From a bacterium YEK0313 (GTDB lineage: Bacteria > Pseudomonadota > Alphaproteobacteria > Rhizobiales > Phreatobacteraceae), in NCBI GenBank assembly GCA_000751295.2, contig CCMO02000002.1, positions 642,501 to 706,500 on the forward strand: a stretch of DNA of 64,000 nt. Reading direction: 5' to 3'. A program made the position numbers and the translations under genes. The notes under the pieces are model-generated. The model saw nothing but the letters and a program-made list of their open reading frames with translations. It searched no databases and was not told where the DNA came from. Shown here piece after piece: positions 11,102 through 20,619 of the stretch (position 1 is the stretch's first letter; each line of letters opens with the position of its first letter).

Positions 11102-12586
11102 ATGCCGCGCCTTCCGTTCCACGGCAAGCGGGGCCGCCTGATGGCCGCGACCGCGCTGGCCGTGCTGGCGGCGGGCCCGGCCCTGGCCGAGCCGCCCCGG
11201 CGCAGCCATCCCGCGCCGGCACGGGCCCGCGCCGAGACCGGCATCGCCACCCTCGGCGCTGCCTTCCAGCGCGCCTTCCGCACCAATCCTGACATTCTCG
11301 CCCAGCGCGCCGCGACGCGGGCGGCCCAGGAGGCGATCCCGCAGGCGCGCGCCGGCCTGCTGCCGCAGGTCAGCGCCACCGCCTATGCCGGCGTCCTGGC
11401 GATCCGCCAGCTGCAGGCCGGCCCGCCGACAGTGTCGCAGGGCGCCACCTACTACCAGCGCGGCGTGGCGCTGACCGCGACCCAGACGCTGTTCGACGGC
11501 TGGCGGACGCAGAACTCCGTGCTGCAGGCCCAGTCGCAGGTCGGCACCCAGCGCGAGCAGATGCGCGCCATCGAGCAGGCCGTGCTGCTCGATGTCGCCA
11601 CCACCTATCTGGCGGTCGCCACCGGCCAGGCGCTGGTCGAGGTGCAGAAGCGCAATGTCGGCTTCCTGACCGAAACGCTGAACACCACGCGGACGCGGCT
11701 CGCCTCGGGTGTCGCCACCCCGACCGACGTCTCGCAGGCCGAGGCACGCCTCAGCCGCGGCCTTGCCGACCTCAGCCAGGCGGAGACGGACCTCTCGATC
11801 GCACGCGACCGGTTCCTGCGCATCGTGGGGGCGCCGCCGGCCGCGCGGCTGAGCCCGGTCGGCGCCGTCGACCGGCTGCTGCCGCGCTCGCGGGAAAGCT
11901 CGCGCGACATTGCCGGCCGCGACAATCCGGCGGTGCTCGCGGCGATCGCCTCGGTGCGCGCGGCCGAATCCGCCGTGCGCGTCGCCCAGGGCCAGATGCT
12001 GCCCCAGGTCAGCCTGCAGGCGCAGGTGTCGCGCGACTACGGCATCGATACCCAGACGCTGCAGAACGACAATGCCCAGGTGGTCGGACGTCTGACCGTG
12101 CCGCTCTATGCCGGTGGCGCGCCGGAATCGCAGGTGCGCCAGGCGCGCGAGCTGCTCGGCCAGGCGCAGATGCAGCTCGACAGCGCCCGCGTGCAGTCGC
12201 GCTCGGCGGCCTTCGCCGGCCATGCCGCGCTCGACAATGCCAACCAGACGATCCGCGCGGCGACGGCGGAAGTGCGCGCTGCCGAAGTGACCGTCGACGG
12301 CGTGCGCAAGCAGGTGGAAGCGGGCCTGCGCACGCTGACCGATCTCCTGAACGCCCAGCAGGATTCGGTGAATGCCCGGGCGCGGCTGCTGCAGTCGCAG
12401 AGCGACCGGCTGGTGGCGTCCTACACGATCCTCGCCGCGACCGGCCGGCTCGACCTGCCGCGGCTCGGCATCAGCCAGCCGGCGGTGGCATCGCCCCAGC
12501 CGCAGTCGGATATCGGCGTGCGCTTCGATGCCTGGCGCGAGCTGCGCAATCCGATCGGCCCGGCAGGGCCGCCGCGCAGCCGCTGA
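11102..12586 (+). CDS. TolC family outer membrane efflux channel
   Basis: A 494-residue outer-membrane channel of the TolC family, the exit duct of tripartite efflux pumps and type I secretion systems. The signal peptide (MAATALAVLAAGPALAEPP) is followed by two related coiled-coil repeats with the family pieces RAAQEAIPQARAGLLPQV, LDVATTYLAV and GLRTLTDLLNAQQD. The start at 11102 has AGGAG six bases upstream; an ATG at 11012 would add 30 residues without a secretion signal. It ends 12 bases before the end of the convergent CusA gene, so it may serve that pump although it is on the opposite strand. Confidence 0.92.
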   Translation: MPRLPFHGKRGRLMAATALAVLAAGPALAEPPRRSHPAPARARAETGIATLGAAFQRAFRTNPDILAQRAATRAAQEAIPQARAGLLPQVSATAYAGVLAIRQLQAGPPTVSQGATYYQRGVALTATQTLFDGWRTQNSVLQAQSQVGTQREQMRAIEQAVLLDVATTYLAVATGQALVEVQKRNVGFLTETLNTTRTRLASGVATPTDVSQAEARLSRGLADLSQAETDLSIARDRFLRIVGAPPAARLSPVGAVDRLLPRSRESSRDIAGRDNPAVLAAIASVRAAESAVRVAQGQMLPQVSLQAQVSRDYGIDTQTLQNDNAQVVGRLTVPLYAGGAPESQVRQARELLGQAQMQLDSARVQSRSAAFAGHAALDNANQTIRAATAEVRAAEVTVDGVRKQVEAGLRTLTDLLNAQQDSVNARARLLQSQSDRLVASYTILAATGRLDLPRLGISQPAVASPQPQSDIGVRFDAWRELRNPIGPAGPPRSR

Positions 12587-12598
12587 CGACAGGCGCCC

Positions 12599-15500
12599 TC
12601 AACCGAGGGCCCCCGCCTCCGCATCCACCTTCTGCCGCCGCGAGAACATGACGATCAGCGCCGGCAGGATGACCAGGATCAGGAACGGCGCGACCAGTAC
12701 GCCCCCCACCACGACATAGGCGAGCGGCTTCTGCACCTGGCTGCCGATGCCGGTCGACAGGGCCGCCGGGGTCAGGCCGACGCAGGCTGCGACACAGGTC
12801 ATCATCACCGGCCGCATGCGCACCTTGCCGCATTCGATGGCCGCCGAGACCCGCTCGCGGCCCTGCGCCACCAGGCCGTTGAAATAGGTGATGACAATGA
12901 TGCCCTCCATCACCGAGACGCCGATCAGCGCGATGAAGCCGATGGCCGCAGAGACGCCGAACGGCGTGCCGGTGAGGAACAGCGAGAAGACGCCGCCGAC
13001 CATGGCGAGCGGAATGACGGACAGCGCGAGCAGCGTGTCGGTGAGCGAATTGAAGTTGGCGAACAGCAGGAAGGCGATGAGCAGCAGCGTCATCGGCACC
13101 ACCACCTGCAGGCGGGCGATGGCGGCGAGCAGGTTTTCGAACTCGCCGGCCCATTCGATGCGCATGCCGGGCGGCAGCCTGATCTCGTTCGCAACCCGCG
13201 CCTGCGCTTCGGAAATGGTCGAGCCGAGGTCGCGGTCGCGCACGGAAAAGCGGATCGGGATATAGCGCTGCTGCTGCTCGCGATAGATGGTGGAGGCGCC
13301 CGAGACGAGGCTGACGGTCGCCACCTGGCTCAGCGGGATCTGGGTCACCGTGCCGTCGCTGTCGGCAACCCCGATCCTGAGATTCTGGATCGCCTCCGGC
13401 GACTGGCGGAACTCGGGCGCGAGGCGGACGATGATCGGGAAGCGCCGGTCGCTGCTGGGCTCGAAAAAGTCGCCGGGCGTATCGCCGCCGACCGCAGTGC
13501 GGATCGCCGTGTTGATGTCGCCGGGCGAGAGGCCGTAGCGGCCGGCCGCCAGACGGTCGACGGTGACGGCGATGGTCGGCTGGCCGAGCACGGTGAAGAC
13601 GGCGAGATCGTCGATGCCGCGCACGCCGCTCAGGATCTTGCGGATCCGCTCGGCATAGTCGGTCGCTTCCGCGAGGTTGTTGCCGAACAGCTTGATGGCG
13701 TTCTCGCCCTTCACGCCGGACGCCGCCTCGGAGACATTGTCCTCGAGATATTGCGAGAAGTTGAAGTCGACGCCGGGAAACTCCTTCTGCAGAGCCGCCA
13801 GGATCTCCTCGACGAGCTTTGCCTTGTCGACGCCCGGCCGCCACTGCTCGCGCGGTTTCAGCGGCGTGAACATCTCGACATTGTTGAAGCCGGCGACCTC
13901 CGTGCCGTCGTCGGTGCGGCCCTGCTGGGAGACGACGGAGGCCACCTCCGGAAAACCGGCGACGATCCGGCGGATCCGGTTCGCATAGATGTTGCCCTCC
14001 TCCAGCGAGATGGTCGGATGCAGCGTGGCGCGGATCCAGAGATTGCCCTCTTCGAGCTTCGGCAGGAATTCGAGGCCGAGGCTGCGGCCGGCGAGCAGGG
14101 ACACCGCCAGCAGCCCGCCGGCGAACAGCAGCGTCACCGGCCGGCGGGCGACGGCGCGCTCGAGCAGCGGCTCGTAGGCCGCGCGCAGCGCGCGGACGAC
14201 CGGGGTCTCGCGTTCGGACAGTTCGCCTTTGAGCAGGAAGGCGGCGATCGCCGGCGTGACGAAGAAGGCGGCGGTCAGGCCGCCTGCGAGGGCATAGGCG
14301 TAGGTCTTGGCCATGGGGCCGAAAATGTAGCCTTCGACCCCCTGCATGGTGAACAGCGGGATGAAGCTGGTGACGATGATCAGGCAGGAGAACAGGATGG
14401 CGGTGACCACCTGGTTGGAGGCGCCGAGGATCGTCTGCAGCCGGCGCCTGAGATCGGTCGGGCCATCCTCGACGAGGCCGTGCGTGCGCTTGTGGTGGCT
14501 GCGCTCGGCCAGCAGGCGGAAGATGTTCTCCGTCATGATGACGGTGGCATCGACGATGAGTCCGAAATCGATGGCGCCGACGGAGAGAAGATTGGCCGAT
14601 TCCCCGCGCAGCACCATGATGGTGACGGCGAAGGCGAGCGCGAAGGGAATGGTGGCGGCCACTGTGATGGCGCAGCGCAGATTGCCGAGGAACAGCCACT
14701 GCACGAAAAAGATCAGGACGATGCCGAACAGCGCGCTGTGCAGCACGGTGGCGGTGGTGACGTCGATCAGCTCCTTGCGGTCGTAGATGCGCTCGATGCG
14801 CACGCCCGGCGGCAATACGCCGCCGGCCGACAGGCGCGCCACCTCCTCCTGCACGCGCAGGATGGTAGGCATGCTCTGCTCGCCGCGGCGCATCAGCACG
14901 ATGCCCTGCACGACGTCGTCGTCGTTGTTCTGGCCGGCAATGCCGAGCCGCGGCTGGTTGCCGATGGTCACCGTCGCGATGTCGCGCACGCGCACGGCCG
15001 AATGGCCGACGGTCGCGATGAAGGTGTCGTTGAGGTCGTCGATCGAGGAGATCAGGCCGACGCCGCGGACGACGCCCGACTGGACGCCGATCGACACCGT
15101 ATTGCCGCCGACATTGAGATTGGCGTTCTGCAGCGCGGTCATCACCTGCGGCAGGGTGAGGCCATAGGCGAGCAGCTTGTTGAAGTCGATCGAGACGTCA
15201 TAGGTCTTGTTCTTGCCGCCCCAGCCGACGACGTCGACGACGCCGGGAATGGCGCGGAAGCGGCGCTGCAGCACCCAGGTCTGCAGCGTCTTCAGATCGG
15301 TGACGCTGTAGTCGGGCGGCCCGACGATGCGATAGCGGAAGATCTCGCCGATCGGGCTCATCGGCGAGATCTGCGGCTGGGCGCCGTTCGGCAGCGGCGG
15401 CAGCAGGGACAGCTGGTTGAGCACGCGCTGGAGGGCGAGCTCGTAGGTGACGTCGTAGGTGAATTGCAGCTTGATGTCGGACAGGCCGAAGACCGAGGTG

Positions 15501-15748
15501 GTGCGGATCAGCTTGAGGTTCTGCAGCCCCGCCGTGACGCCCTCGATCGGAATGGTGATGTAGCGCTCGATCTCCTCGGCCGAGAGGCCCCGCCCCTGGG
15601 TGATGACGTTGACCATCGGCGGCACGGGATCGGGATAGGCCTCGATATTCAGCCGCATGAAGGTGAGCGCGCCGACGAGACACATGGCGCCGAAGGCGAG
15701 CACCATCAGCACCCGCTGTTTCAGCGCGAATTCGACAATGGCATTCAT
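12599..15748 (-). CDS. heavy-metal RND efflux pump inner-membrane subunit (CusA/CzcA family)
   Basis: A 1049-residue proton-driven RND pump of the heavy-metal (HME) subfamily, which moves metal ions from the periplasm or cytoplasm out through the TolC duct. The fourth membrane segment carries the HME hallmark D394-x5-D400-x6-E407 (DFGLIVDATVIMTEN), and the N-terminus (FALKQRVLMVLAFG) and QGRGLSAEEIE block fit CzcA/CusA. The adaptor gene lies 19 bases upstream on the same strand. The metal cannot be decided without aligning the three methionines used by CusA. Length is as expected for the family. Confidence 0.93.
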   Translation of the reverse strand: MNAIVEFALKQRVLMVLAFGAMCLVGALTFMRLNIEAYPDPVPPMVNVITQGRGLSAEEIERYITIPIEGVTAGLQNLKLIRTTSVFGLSDIKLQFTYDVTYELALQRVLNQLSLLPPLPNGAQPQISPMSPIGEIFRYRIVGPPDYSVTDLKTLQTWVLQRRFRAIPGVVDVVGWGGKNKTYDVSIDFNKLLAYGLTLPQVMTALQNANLNVGGNTVSIGVQSGVVRGVGLISSIDDLNDTFIATVGHSAVRVRDIATVTIGNQPRLGIAGQNNDDDVVQGIVLMRRGEQSMPTILRVQEEVARLSAGGVLPPGVRIERIYDRKELIDVTTATVLHSALFGIVLIFFVQWLFLGNLRCAITVAATIPFALAFAVTIMVLRGESANLLSVGAIDFGLIVDATVIMTENIFRLLAERSHHKRTHGLVEDGPTDLRRRLQTILGASNQVVTAILFSCLIIVTSFIPLFTMQGVEGYIFGPMAKTYAYALAGGLTAAFFVTPAIAAFLLKGELSERETPVVRALRAAYEPLLERAVARRPVTLLFAGGLLAVSLLAGRSLGLEFLPKLEEGNLWIRATLHPTISLEEGNIYANRIRRIVAGFPEVASVVSQQGRTDDGTEVAGFNNVEMFTPLKPREQWRPGVDKAKLVEEILAALQKEFPGVDFNFSQYLEDNVSEAASGVKGENAIKLFGNNLAEATDYAERIRKILSGVRGIDDLAVFTVLGQPTIAVTVDRLAAGRYGLSPGDINTAIRTAVGGDTPGDFFEPSSDRRFPIIVRLAPEFRQSPEAIQNLRIGVADSDGTVTQIPLSQVATVSLVSGASTIYREQQQRYIPIRFSVRDRDLGSTISEAQARVANEIRLPPGMRIEWAGEFENLLAAIARLQVVVPMTLLLIAFLLFANFNSLTDTLLALSVIPLAMVGGVFSLFLTGTPFGVSAAIGFIALIGVSVMEGIIVITYFNGLVAQGRERVSAAIECGKVRMRPVMMTCVAACVGLTPAALSTGIGSQVQKPLAYVVVGGVLVAPFLILVILPALIVMFSRRQKVDAEAGALG

Positions 15749-15767
15749 GACCGGGACCGGCTCGTCG

Positions 15768-17087
15768 TCATCGGCGGAAGGCCGCCGTCATCTGGTCGAT
15801 GAACAGCGCGCCGCGCACCACCACCTCCTCGCCGGCCTTCAGCCCGCTGGTGATCTGCACGGTCTCGCCGCGAATGAGCCCGACGGTCACGCGGCGCAGT
15901 TCCACCGACCGGTCGGGATAGGCCACCCAGACCCGCGCCACCTCGCCCTCGTAGACGATGGCGTTGCGCGGCACGGCGGGCGAGCTGACGGGATCGCCGA
16001 CCTGGATGGCGACGTTGACGAACATCTGCTGCTTCAGTTCGCGGTCGGGGTTTTCCACCGTCGCGCGCACCAGCAGCCGGCGGCTCGACGCGTCGATGGC
16101 CGGCGCGACGAAGTCGAGCTTGCCGACGAAGACCCGGTCGCGGAAGGCGAGTACGCGGAACTCGATGAGCGAGCCGCGCATGACGCGCGGCGCCTCGTCC
16201 TCGCGCACATAGGCGTTGAGCCAGAGCGTATCGAGGTCGTCGATGACGAAGATCGGCTCGCCGCCGCCGCCGGCGATGAACTGGCCGGGACCGATCTTGC
16301 GCGACACGACCGTGCCTTCGATCGGCGACAGCAGCGCGACTTCCGGATCGATTCGGCGCCCCGAGCGGAACCTCTGGATGTCGGCATCGGTCTTGCCGAA
16401 CAGGCGCAGGCGGTTTTCCACCGCCTCCAGCGCCGTGATCGCCGTGCGGTTGTCGGCGCGCGCGGCGTCGAGGTCGGCGCGGGCCTGGTCGACGTCGCGC
16501 TGCGGCGCCGCGCGGCCGGCGAACAGGTCCTGCTGCCGGCGCGCATTGATCTCGGCGAGCCGCAGCTGGGTCTGCGACTTGTCGAGCGCCGACATGGCCG
16601 CGATGAAATCGTTCTGCGTCTGCACCATCTCGTTGGCTTCGAGAAAGAGCAGGGGCTGGCCGCGTCTGACGATGTCGCCGGGCACCACGGCAATGCGCGT
16701 CGCCCGGCCCGAATAGGGCGAGATGACCGGCGTCGCGCTGTTCTCGTCGATGGCGAGGCGCCCCTCGGTCACCACCTGTTCGCGGAAGGTGACCTCCTGC
16801 ACGGTGACGCGGCCGAATGTCGACCAGTCGGCTTCGGAGACGACGAAGCGGCCGTCGCGCGGCTTGACCCGCTCGGCGCCGCCGGCCGGAGCCGCGGCCT
16901 CGCCGCCGAACCCGAACAGGCGCGCGATGGAGCCGAGATCGAAGGCGCCCGCCGCCGGCACGCCGATCGGAGCCAGAAGGGCAAGCGCCGCGGCAAGGGC
17001 CATACCGCCGACGCGCAGGATCACGCGGCGGTCACCGCGACCAGGTGTAGAAGTCTGCGTCGGATCCATGACGGCGCCTGCATTCAC
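15768..17087 (-). CDS. efflux RND periplasmic adaptor (CusB-like)
   Basis: A 439-residue membrane-fusion protein that joins the RND pump to its outer-membrane channel. A hydrophobic export segment lies at about residues 25-50. It is followed by split lipoyl-like halves (VISPYSGRATRIAVVPGD and LLSPIEGTVVSRKIGPG) around a coiled-coil hairpin rich in Asp/Ala/Gln, then beta-barrel and membrane-proximal domains. It is the first gene of a two-gene unit with the CusA-type pump. No obvious Met-rich metal-binding cluster is present at its N-terminus. The start could also be the ATG 18 bases further in. Confidence 0.9.
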   Translation of the reverse strand: MNAGAVMDPTQTSTPGRGDRRVILRVGGMALAAALALLAPIGVPAAGAFDLGSIARLFGFGGEAAAPAGGAERVKPRDGRFVVSEADWSTFGRVTVQEVTFREQVVTEGRLAIDENSATPVISPYSGRATRIAVVPGDIVRRGQPLLFLEANEMVQTQNDFIAAMSALDKSQTQLRLAEINARRQQDLFAGRAAPQRDVDQARADLDAARADNRTAITALEAVENRLRLFGKTDADIQRFRSGRRIDPEVALLSPIEGTVVSRKIGPGQFIAGGGGEPIFVIDDLDTLWLNAYVREDEAPRVMRGSLIEFRVLAFRDRVFVGKLDFVAPAIDASSRRLLVRATVENPDRELKQQMFVNVAIQVGDPVSSPAVPRNAIVYEGEVARVWVAYPDRSVELRRVTVGLIRGETVQITSGLKAGEEVVVRGALFIDQMTAAFRR

Positions 17088-17160
17088 GACAGCTCACCGG
17101 CATCGGCGGCGGCGCGACAATAAGCATGCCACCTGACAGTTCGATTGCAAATCCGCCGGC

Positions 17161-18573
17161 TCAGTAACGGGCGTGAATGCGCAGGCCGAAAACATGGACG
17201 GGGCCGGCGCGGTCGCGGTTGTAGCCGGGATTGTGGACGAGCTGATAGTTCGCCGCGACGAACAGGTTCTCGCGGTAGACCGGCAGCTCGTAATAGGCCT
17301 CCATCAGCCGCTCCGAGCCGTAGCGCAGGGCGCCGTCGCCGATGATGATGCCGGTGCCGCCTGCCGCCAGGAAATCACGGTGGTAGCGGGAAAGATCGTT
17401 CTGCGCGACCGCAATGCCGGCGGAATGGCCGGGCCGGCCCCACAACTCGCCCTTGAAGCTGAGGCCGAAGGCGATCGACCGGTCGATCTGGGTGAAGGCG
17501 AAGGTCTCGGTCCGGCCGTCGCTCCAACTCGCCCGGAAGAAGGCCCCGACATTGTCGGCGATCTCCTGGTCGATCAGCACGCCGTAGCCCCACTTGCGAT
17601 TGCCATAGCGGCGCGTGGTGGCCATCGCGTCGTCGACGGCAAGGCCGCCGGCGCCGAGCGCGAGAGCCTGCTGATAGCTGCCCATCGCCCCAAGCGAATA
17701 GAAGGCGAAGGGCTTGACCGTCCCGGGCCGGCCGAACCAGCGGTGCTGATAGGCGAGTTCGAGAATGTGGTTGACGTTGTTGGGGCGGAGCGGCAGCTCG
17801 CCGCCGTTCGGCTGCGAGGGCAGGAGCAGCGCGCCGTAGCGGATGACGAAGGCAGGATCCGGCACGATCTCGATCGCCAGCCCTTGCGTATAGCCGCGCA
17901 CGTCGGCGGCGACGTCCCAGGCGCCCGGTCCCCAGAGCGACCAGTTCCAGAACTGGCGGCGCGCGTCGCCGGCATAGGCGCTCGTCTGGAAGATGTCGAG
18001 CGAGGCGAACTTGCCGGCGGTGACGACGATGCGCCGGGTCGGCACGAAGCCGGCAAGCTGGTTGAAGTCGCCCGGCCGCCATTCCGTCTCCGGACCGAGC
18101 GCGATGGTCTGGCGCAGGAACAGGCGCGCAATGGAGAGCACGCCGACACGGTTGCCCGCCTTCTGGGCGTCGCCGTTGGTGAAGCCGGCGATGCCGAGCG
18201 TTTCACCGATCCCGAAACCCTGGAAATATTCGGGATTGAAATAGAGTTCGCCGCCGGCCCAGGGCAGGCGCATGCCGAGATAGGCGGTGATGCTGGTCGA
18301 CTGGCGGACCTGGCCGCCGGGCGGCAGGCTGTTCGGCCCGGTATAGGCGGCCCGAAAGCTCGGATAACCCTGGATGAACTCGGTCAGCTGGGCATTGAGC
18401 CTGACATTTTCCGGGACCCGCTCGCCCTCCGGCGTCGCCCAGCCCTGGCCGCGGGCGGGAACCGCCAAAAGCGACAGCAGCGGCAGCAGCGCCACTGCGC
18501 CGATCGTCCGGCGGACCATGCGCCGCGGTCGGACGGCCGGCGCCGCTGACGCGCTGCGATATCCGTTTGCCAC
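17161..18573 (-). CDS. carbohydrate porin, OprB family
   Basis: A 470-residue outer-membrane beta-barrel of the OprB type, which lets sugars or related solutes diffuse into the periplasm. After a basic n-region comes a clear signal peptide (GAVALLPLLSLLAVPARGQG). The mature part has alternating aromatic and polar strands, the OprB-like block FFRASWSDGRTETFAF and a terminal aromatic residue (Tyr, HARY). I chose the GTG at 18573 because GGAGG stands five bases upstream; the ATG at 18519 would begin directly at the signal peptide. It has no obvious partner gene here. Confidence 0.82.
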   Translation of the reverse strand: MANGYRSASAAPAVRPRRMVRRTIGAVALLPLLSLLAVPARGQGWATPEGERVPENVRLNAQLTEFIQGYPSFRAAYTGPNSLPPGGQVRQSTSITAYLGMRLPWAGGELYFNPEYFQGFGIGETLGIAGFTNGDAQKAGNRVGVLSIARLFLRQTIALGPETEWRPGDFNQLAGFVPTRRIVVTAGKFASLDIFQTSAYAGDARRQFWNWSLWGPGAWDVAADVRGYTQGLAIEIVPDPAFVIRYGALLLPSQPNGGELPLRPNNVNHILELAYQHRWFGRPGTVKPFAFYSLGAMGSYQQALALGAGGLAVDDAMATTRRYGNRKWGYGVLIDQEIADNVGAFFRASWSDGRTETFAFTQIDRSIAFGLSFKGELWGRPGHSAGIAVAQNDLSRYHRDFLAAGGTGIIIGDGALRYGSERLMEAYYELPVYRENLFVAANYQLVHNPGYNRDRAGPVHVFGLRIHARY

Positions 18574-18654
18574 ACCCGCCTCCGCCCAACGCAACTGCAA
18601 ATCATTTGCATGAGCGTGACGGAGGTCCCCCCCAAGGTCAAATGTTTTCTCGGC

Positions 18655-19443
18655 TCAGGACAGTGAAAAGCCGGCGGCGGCCAGCGCCGCCGGGAAGGCC
18701 GGCCCGGCCAGATAGGCATATTCGGCCGCGCGCGGCGCGTGGACCGGATCGACCCGTTTCAGCGCTTCGTCGACATGGCCGGGATGGACCATGACGAGCC
18801 CGCCGTCGGGCAGCCCGGAGAGGAACCGCGGGAACAGTTCGGCGAAGGCAGCGGCGCGCTCGAACTCATAGGCGCCGGAAAAACCCGGATTGGTGGCAAA
18901 GCCCAGCACACGGGCATCGGCGACGAGCCCGCCCGACAGGGCCGAGATGATGCGCCCCTTCAGCCCCTCCCCCGCGCCGCGGCACTGGCGCAGCCAGGCG
19001 TGCGGCGCATGCCGGCGCGCGGCATCGAGCACCAGCGGACGGATGACGGGCAGGAGGTGGACGTGCTGATGGCCGTCGATGAAATCCGGCGGCCGGCCGA
19101 ACACGCCCTGGAAAGCCGCGAACTGCGCTTCGATCTCGGCGGCGAGGCGCCGTGTGTCGACGGCGCGCAGGAAGCAGCGCAGCATCAGCGGGCCGAGGTC
19201 GAAATAGCGCGGCAGGCCGGGGGCGGTGAGCGGCGTCAGCCCGCTGGTCAGCGTGACGTGCAGGCCGATCTGGAAGCCATCGAGGCCAAGCGCCGACAGC
19301 CGCGCCGCCTCGGCGGCGAGGTCGGGCCCCGAGGTCATCACCGACGTCGCATTGAGCCGGCCGGCCGAGGCGAGCTCCCGGATCGCCGCCGATACGCCCG
19401 GGCTCAGGGCATAATCGTCGGCGCAGACGATCAGCCGCTTCAT
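18655..19443 (-). CDS. hpnK: HpnK/ChbG (YdjC-type) deacetylase
   Basis: A 262-residue YdjC-family protein, the metal-dependent deacetylase fold that includes ChbG and the hopanoid-associated HpnK. Metal ligands are visible in VCADDYALS, GLHVTLTSG and the DGHQHVHLLP motif. The ATG at 19443 overlaps the stop of the glycosyltransferase gene by four bases, so the two are translated together. This pairing with a GtrB-like transferase suggests deacetylation of a sugar carried on a lipid. The hpnK symbol is by similarity and rests on the general look of the family; no other hopanoid gene lies in the window. Confidence 0.78.
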   Translation of the reverse strand: MKRLIVCADDYALSPGVSAAIRELASAGRLNATSVMTSGPDLAAEAARLSALGLDGFQIGLHVTLTSGLTPLTAPGLPRYFDLGPLMLRCFLRAVDTRRLAAEIEAQFAAFQGVFGRPPDFIDGHQHVHLLPVIRPLVLDAARRHAPHAWLRQCRGAGEGLKGRIISALSGGLVADARVLGFATNPGFSGAYEFERAAAFAELFPRFLSGLPDGGLVMVHPGHVDEALKRVDPVHAPRAAEYAYLAGPAFPAALAAAGFSLS

Positions 19444-20495
19444 TGTTCCGATTGCTGCGCCGAAGGCGTGGCCGGCTGGTCGGCCGCGGGGCTGTCGACC
19501 GCCCGTTTCAGCAGGTGATCGCCGATCAGATAGACCGGGCGGCCCTTCAGCTCCGACAGGATCTTGCCGACATATTCGCCGAGCACGCCGATCATCAGCA
19601 ACTGCACGCCGCCGATGAACATCATGCCGACGAAGAGCGAGGGATAGCCGGGCACGCTCTCGGCGAGCAGCAGCGTCTCGACCATGATGACCAGGCCGTA
19701 GACGAGCGCCACGGTCGCCAGGACCGCGCCCAGCAGGCTCGCCAGGCGCAGCGGCACGATCGAGAACGAGGTAAGCCCCTCGATCGAAAAGGCGAGCAGG
19801 CCGAAGAAGCTCCATTTCGCCTCGCCCTGCCGGCGCGGATCGGGCGTATAGGGCACGCCGATCTGGCGGAAGCCGACCCAGCTCGACAGGCCCTTGAAGA
19901 AGCGCCCGCGCTCGGGAAGGCGGCGCAGCGCCGCGGCGGCGCGCGGCGAGAGCAGGCGGAAGTCGCCTGCATCGGCCGGAATCTTCTGGCGCACGCCGGC
20001 ATTGACGAGGCCATAGAAGGCATTGACGAAGAGCGTGCGCAGCTTCGGCTCGCCGTGCCGGTTTTCCTTGTAGGTGAAGACGACGTCGTAGCCGTCGTCG
20101 AGCCAGTGCGCGATCAGCTTTTCGGCGACGGCGGTCGGATGCTGGCCGTCGGCGTCCATGAACATGACGGCGCCGTAGCGGGCCTGGTCGAGCCCGGCGA
20201 GCAGGGCCGCCTCCTTGCCGAAATTGCGCGAGAACGAGACCACCTGGACGTCGGCGCCCTCGGCCTTGAGGCCGCTCGCCACCGCCAGCGTGCCGTCGCG
20301 CGAGCCGTCATCGACATAAAGCAGCTCGACGCTGAGGCCGCGCGTCTGCTTCAGCATGCGCGCCAGGGCGAGGAGCTTGGCATGGGTATGGGGCAGCGCC
20401 TCGGCCTCATTGTAAGCCGGCACCACGATAGTGAGGCCGAAAGGCTGGACTTCTGCGCCCGGGAAGGCGATCACTCGCCCGTCATTCGCGATCAT
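19440..20495 (-). CDS. GtrB-like family 2 glycosyltransferase with C-terminal membrane segments
   Basis: A membrane-anchored GT2 transferase of the DPM1/GtrB type that moves a sugar from a nucleotide donor onto a polyprenyl phosphate carrier. The N-terminal domain shows LTIVVPAYNEAEALP, YVDDGSRDGT and FMDADGQHP (the metal-binding DAD). Two or three hydrophobic segments follow after residue about 235, ending in GEYVGKILSELKGRPVYL, which is typical. About 351 residues from the ATG at 20495; a GTG at 20504 is an alternative. It is paired with the deacetylase downstream and stands divergent from a GtrA flippase gene. Confidence 0.88.
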   Translation of the reverse strand: MIANDGRVIAFPGAEVQPFGLTIVVPAYNEAEALPHTHAKLLALARMLKQTRGLSVELLYVDDGSRDGTLAVASGLKAEGADVQVVSFSRNFGKEAALLAGLDQARYGAVMFMDADGQHPTAVAEKLIAHWLDDGYDVVFTYKENRHGEPKLRTLFVNAFYGLVNAGVRQKIPADAGDFRLLSPRAAAALRRLPERGRFFKGLSSWVGFRQIGVPYTPDPRRQGEAKWSFFGLLAFSIEGLTSFSIVPLRLASLLGAVLATVALVYGLVIMVETLLLAESVPGYPSLFVGMMFIGGVQLLMIGVLGEYVGKILSELKGRPVYLIGDHLLKRAVDSPAADQPATPSAQQSEQ

Positions 20496-20619
20496 CGTAC
20501 TCACGGCCCCCGGCCGATCCTGGAAAGGCGGCCATGATGCACCGCATTCACAGCCGCGTGAAGGGATGCACGCCCAAGCCGGCTGTTTCATGACGCAAAA
20601 GCGTGTAGAGCACGGCCCC

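Noticed and set aside
12471..14699. A second long minus-strand frame across CusA and the tolC end
   Set aside because: It is out of frame with the RND gene, whose motifs and length are complete.
12599..15748. A multidrug (AcrB-type) assignment for the RND pump
   Set aside because: The D394-D400-E407 pattern in the fourth membrane segment is that of the heavy-metal subfamily.
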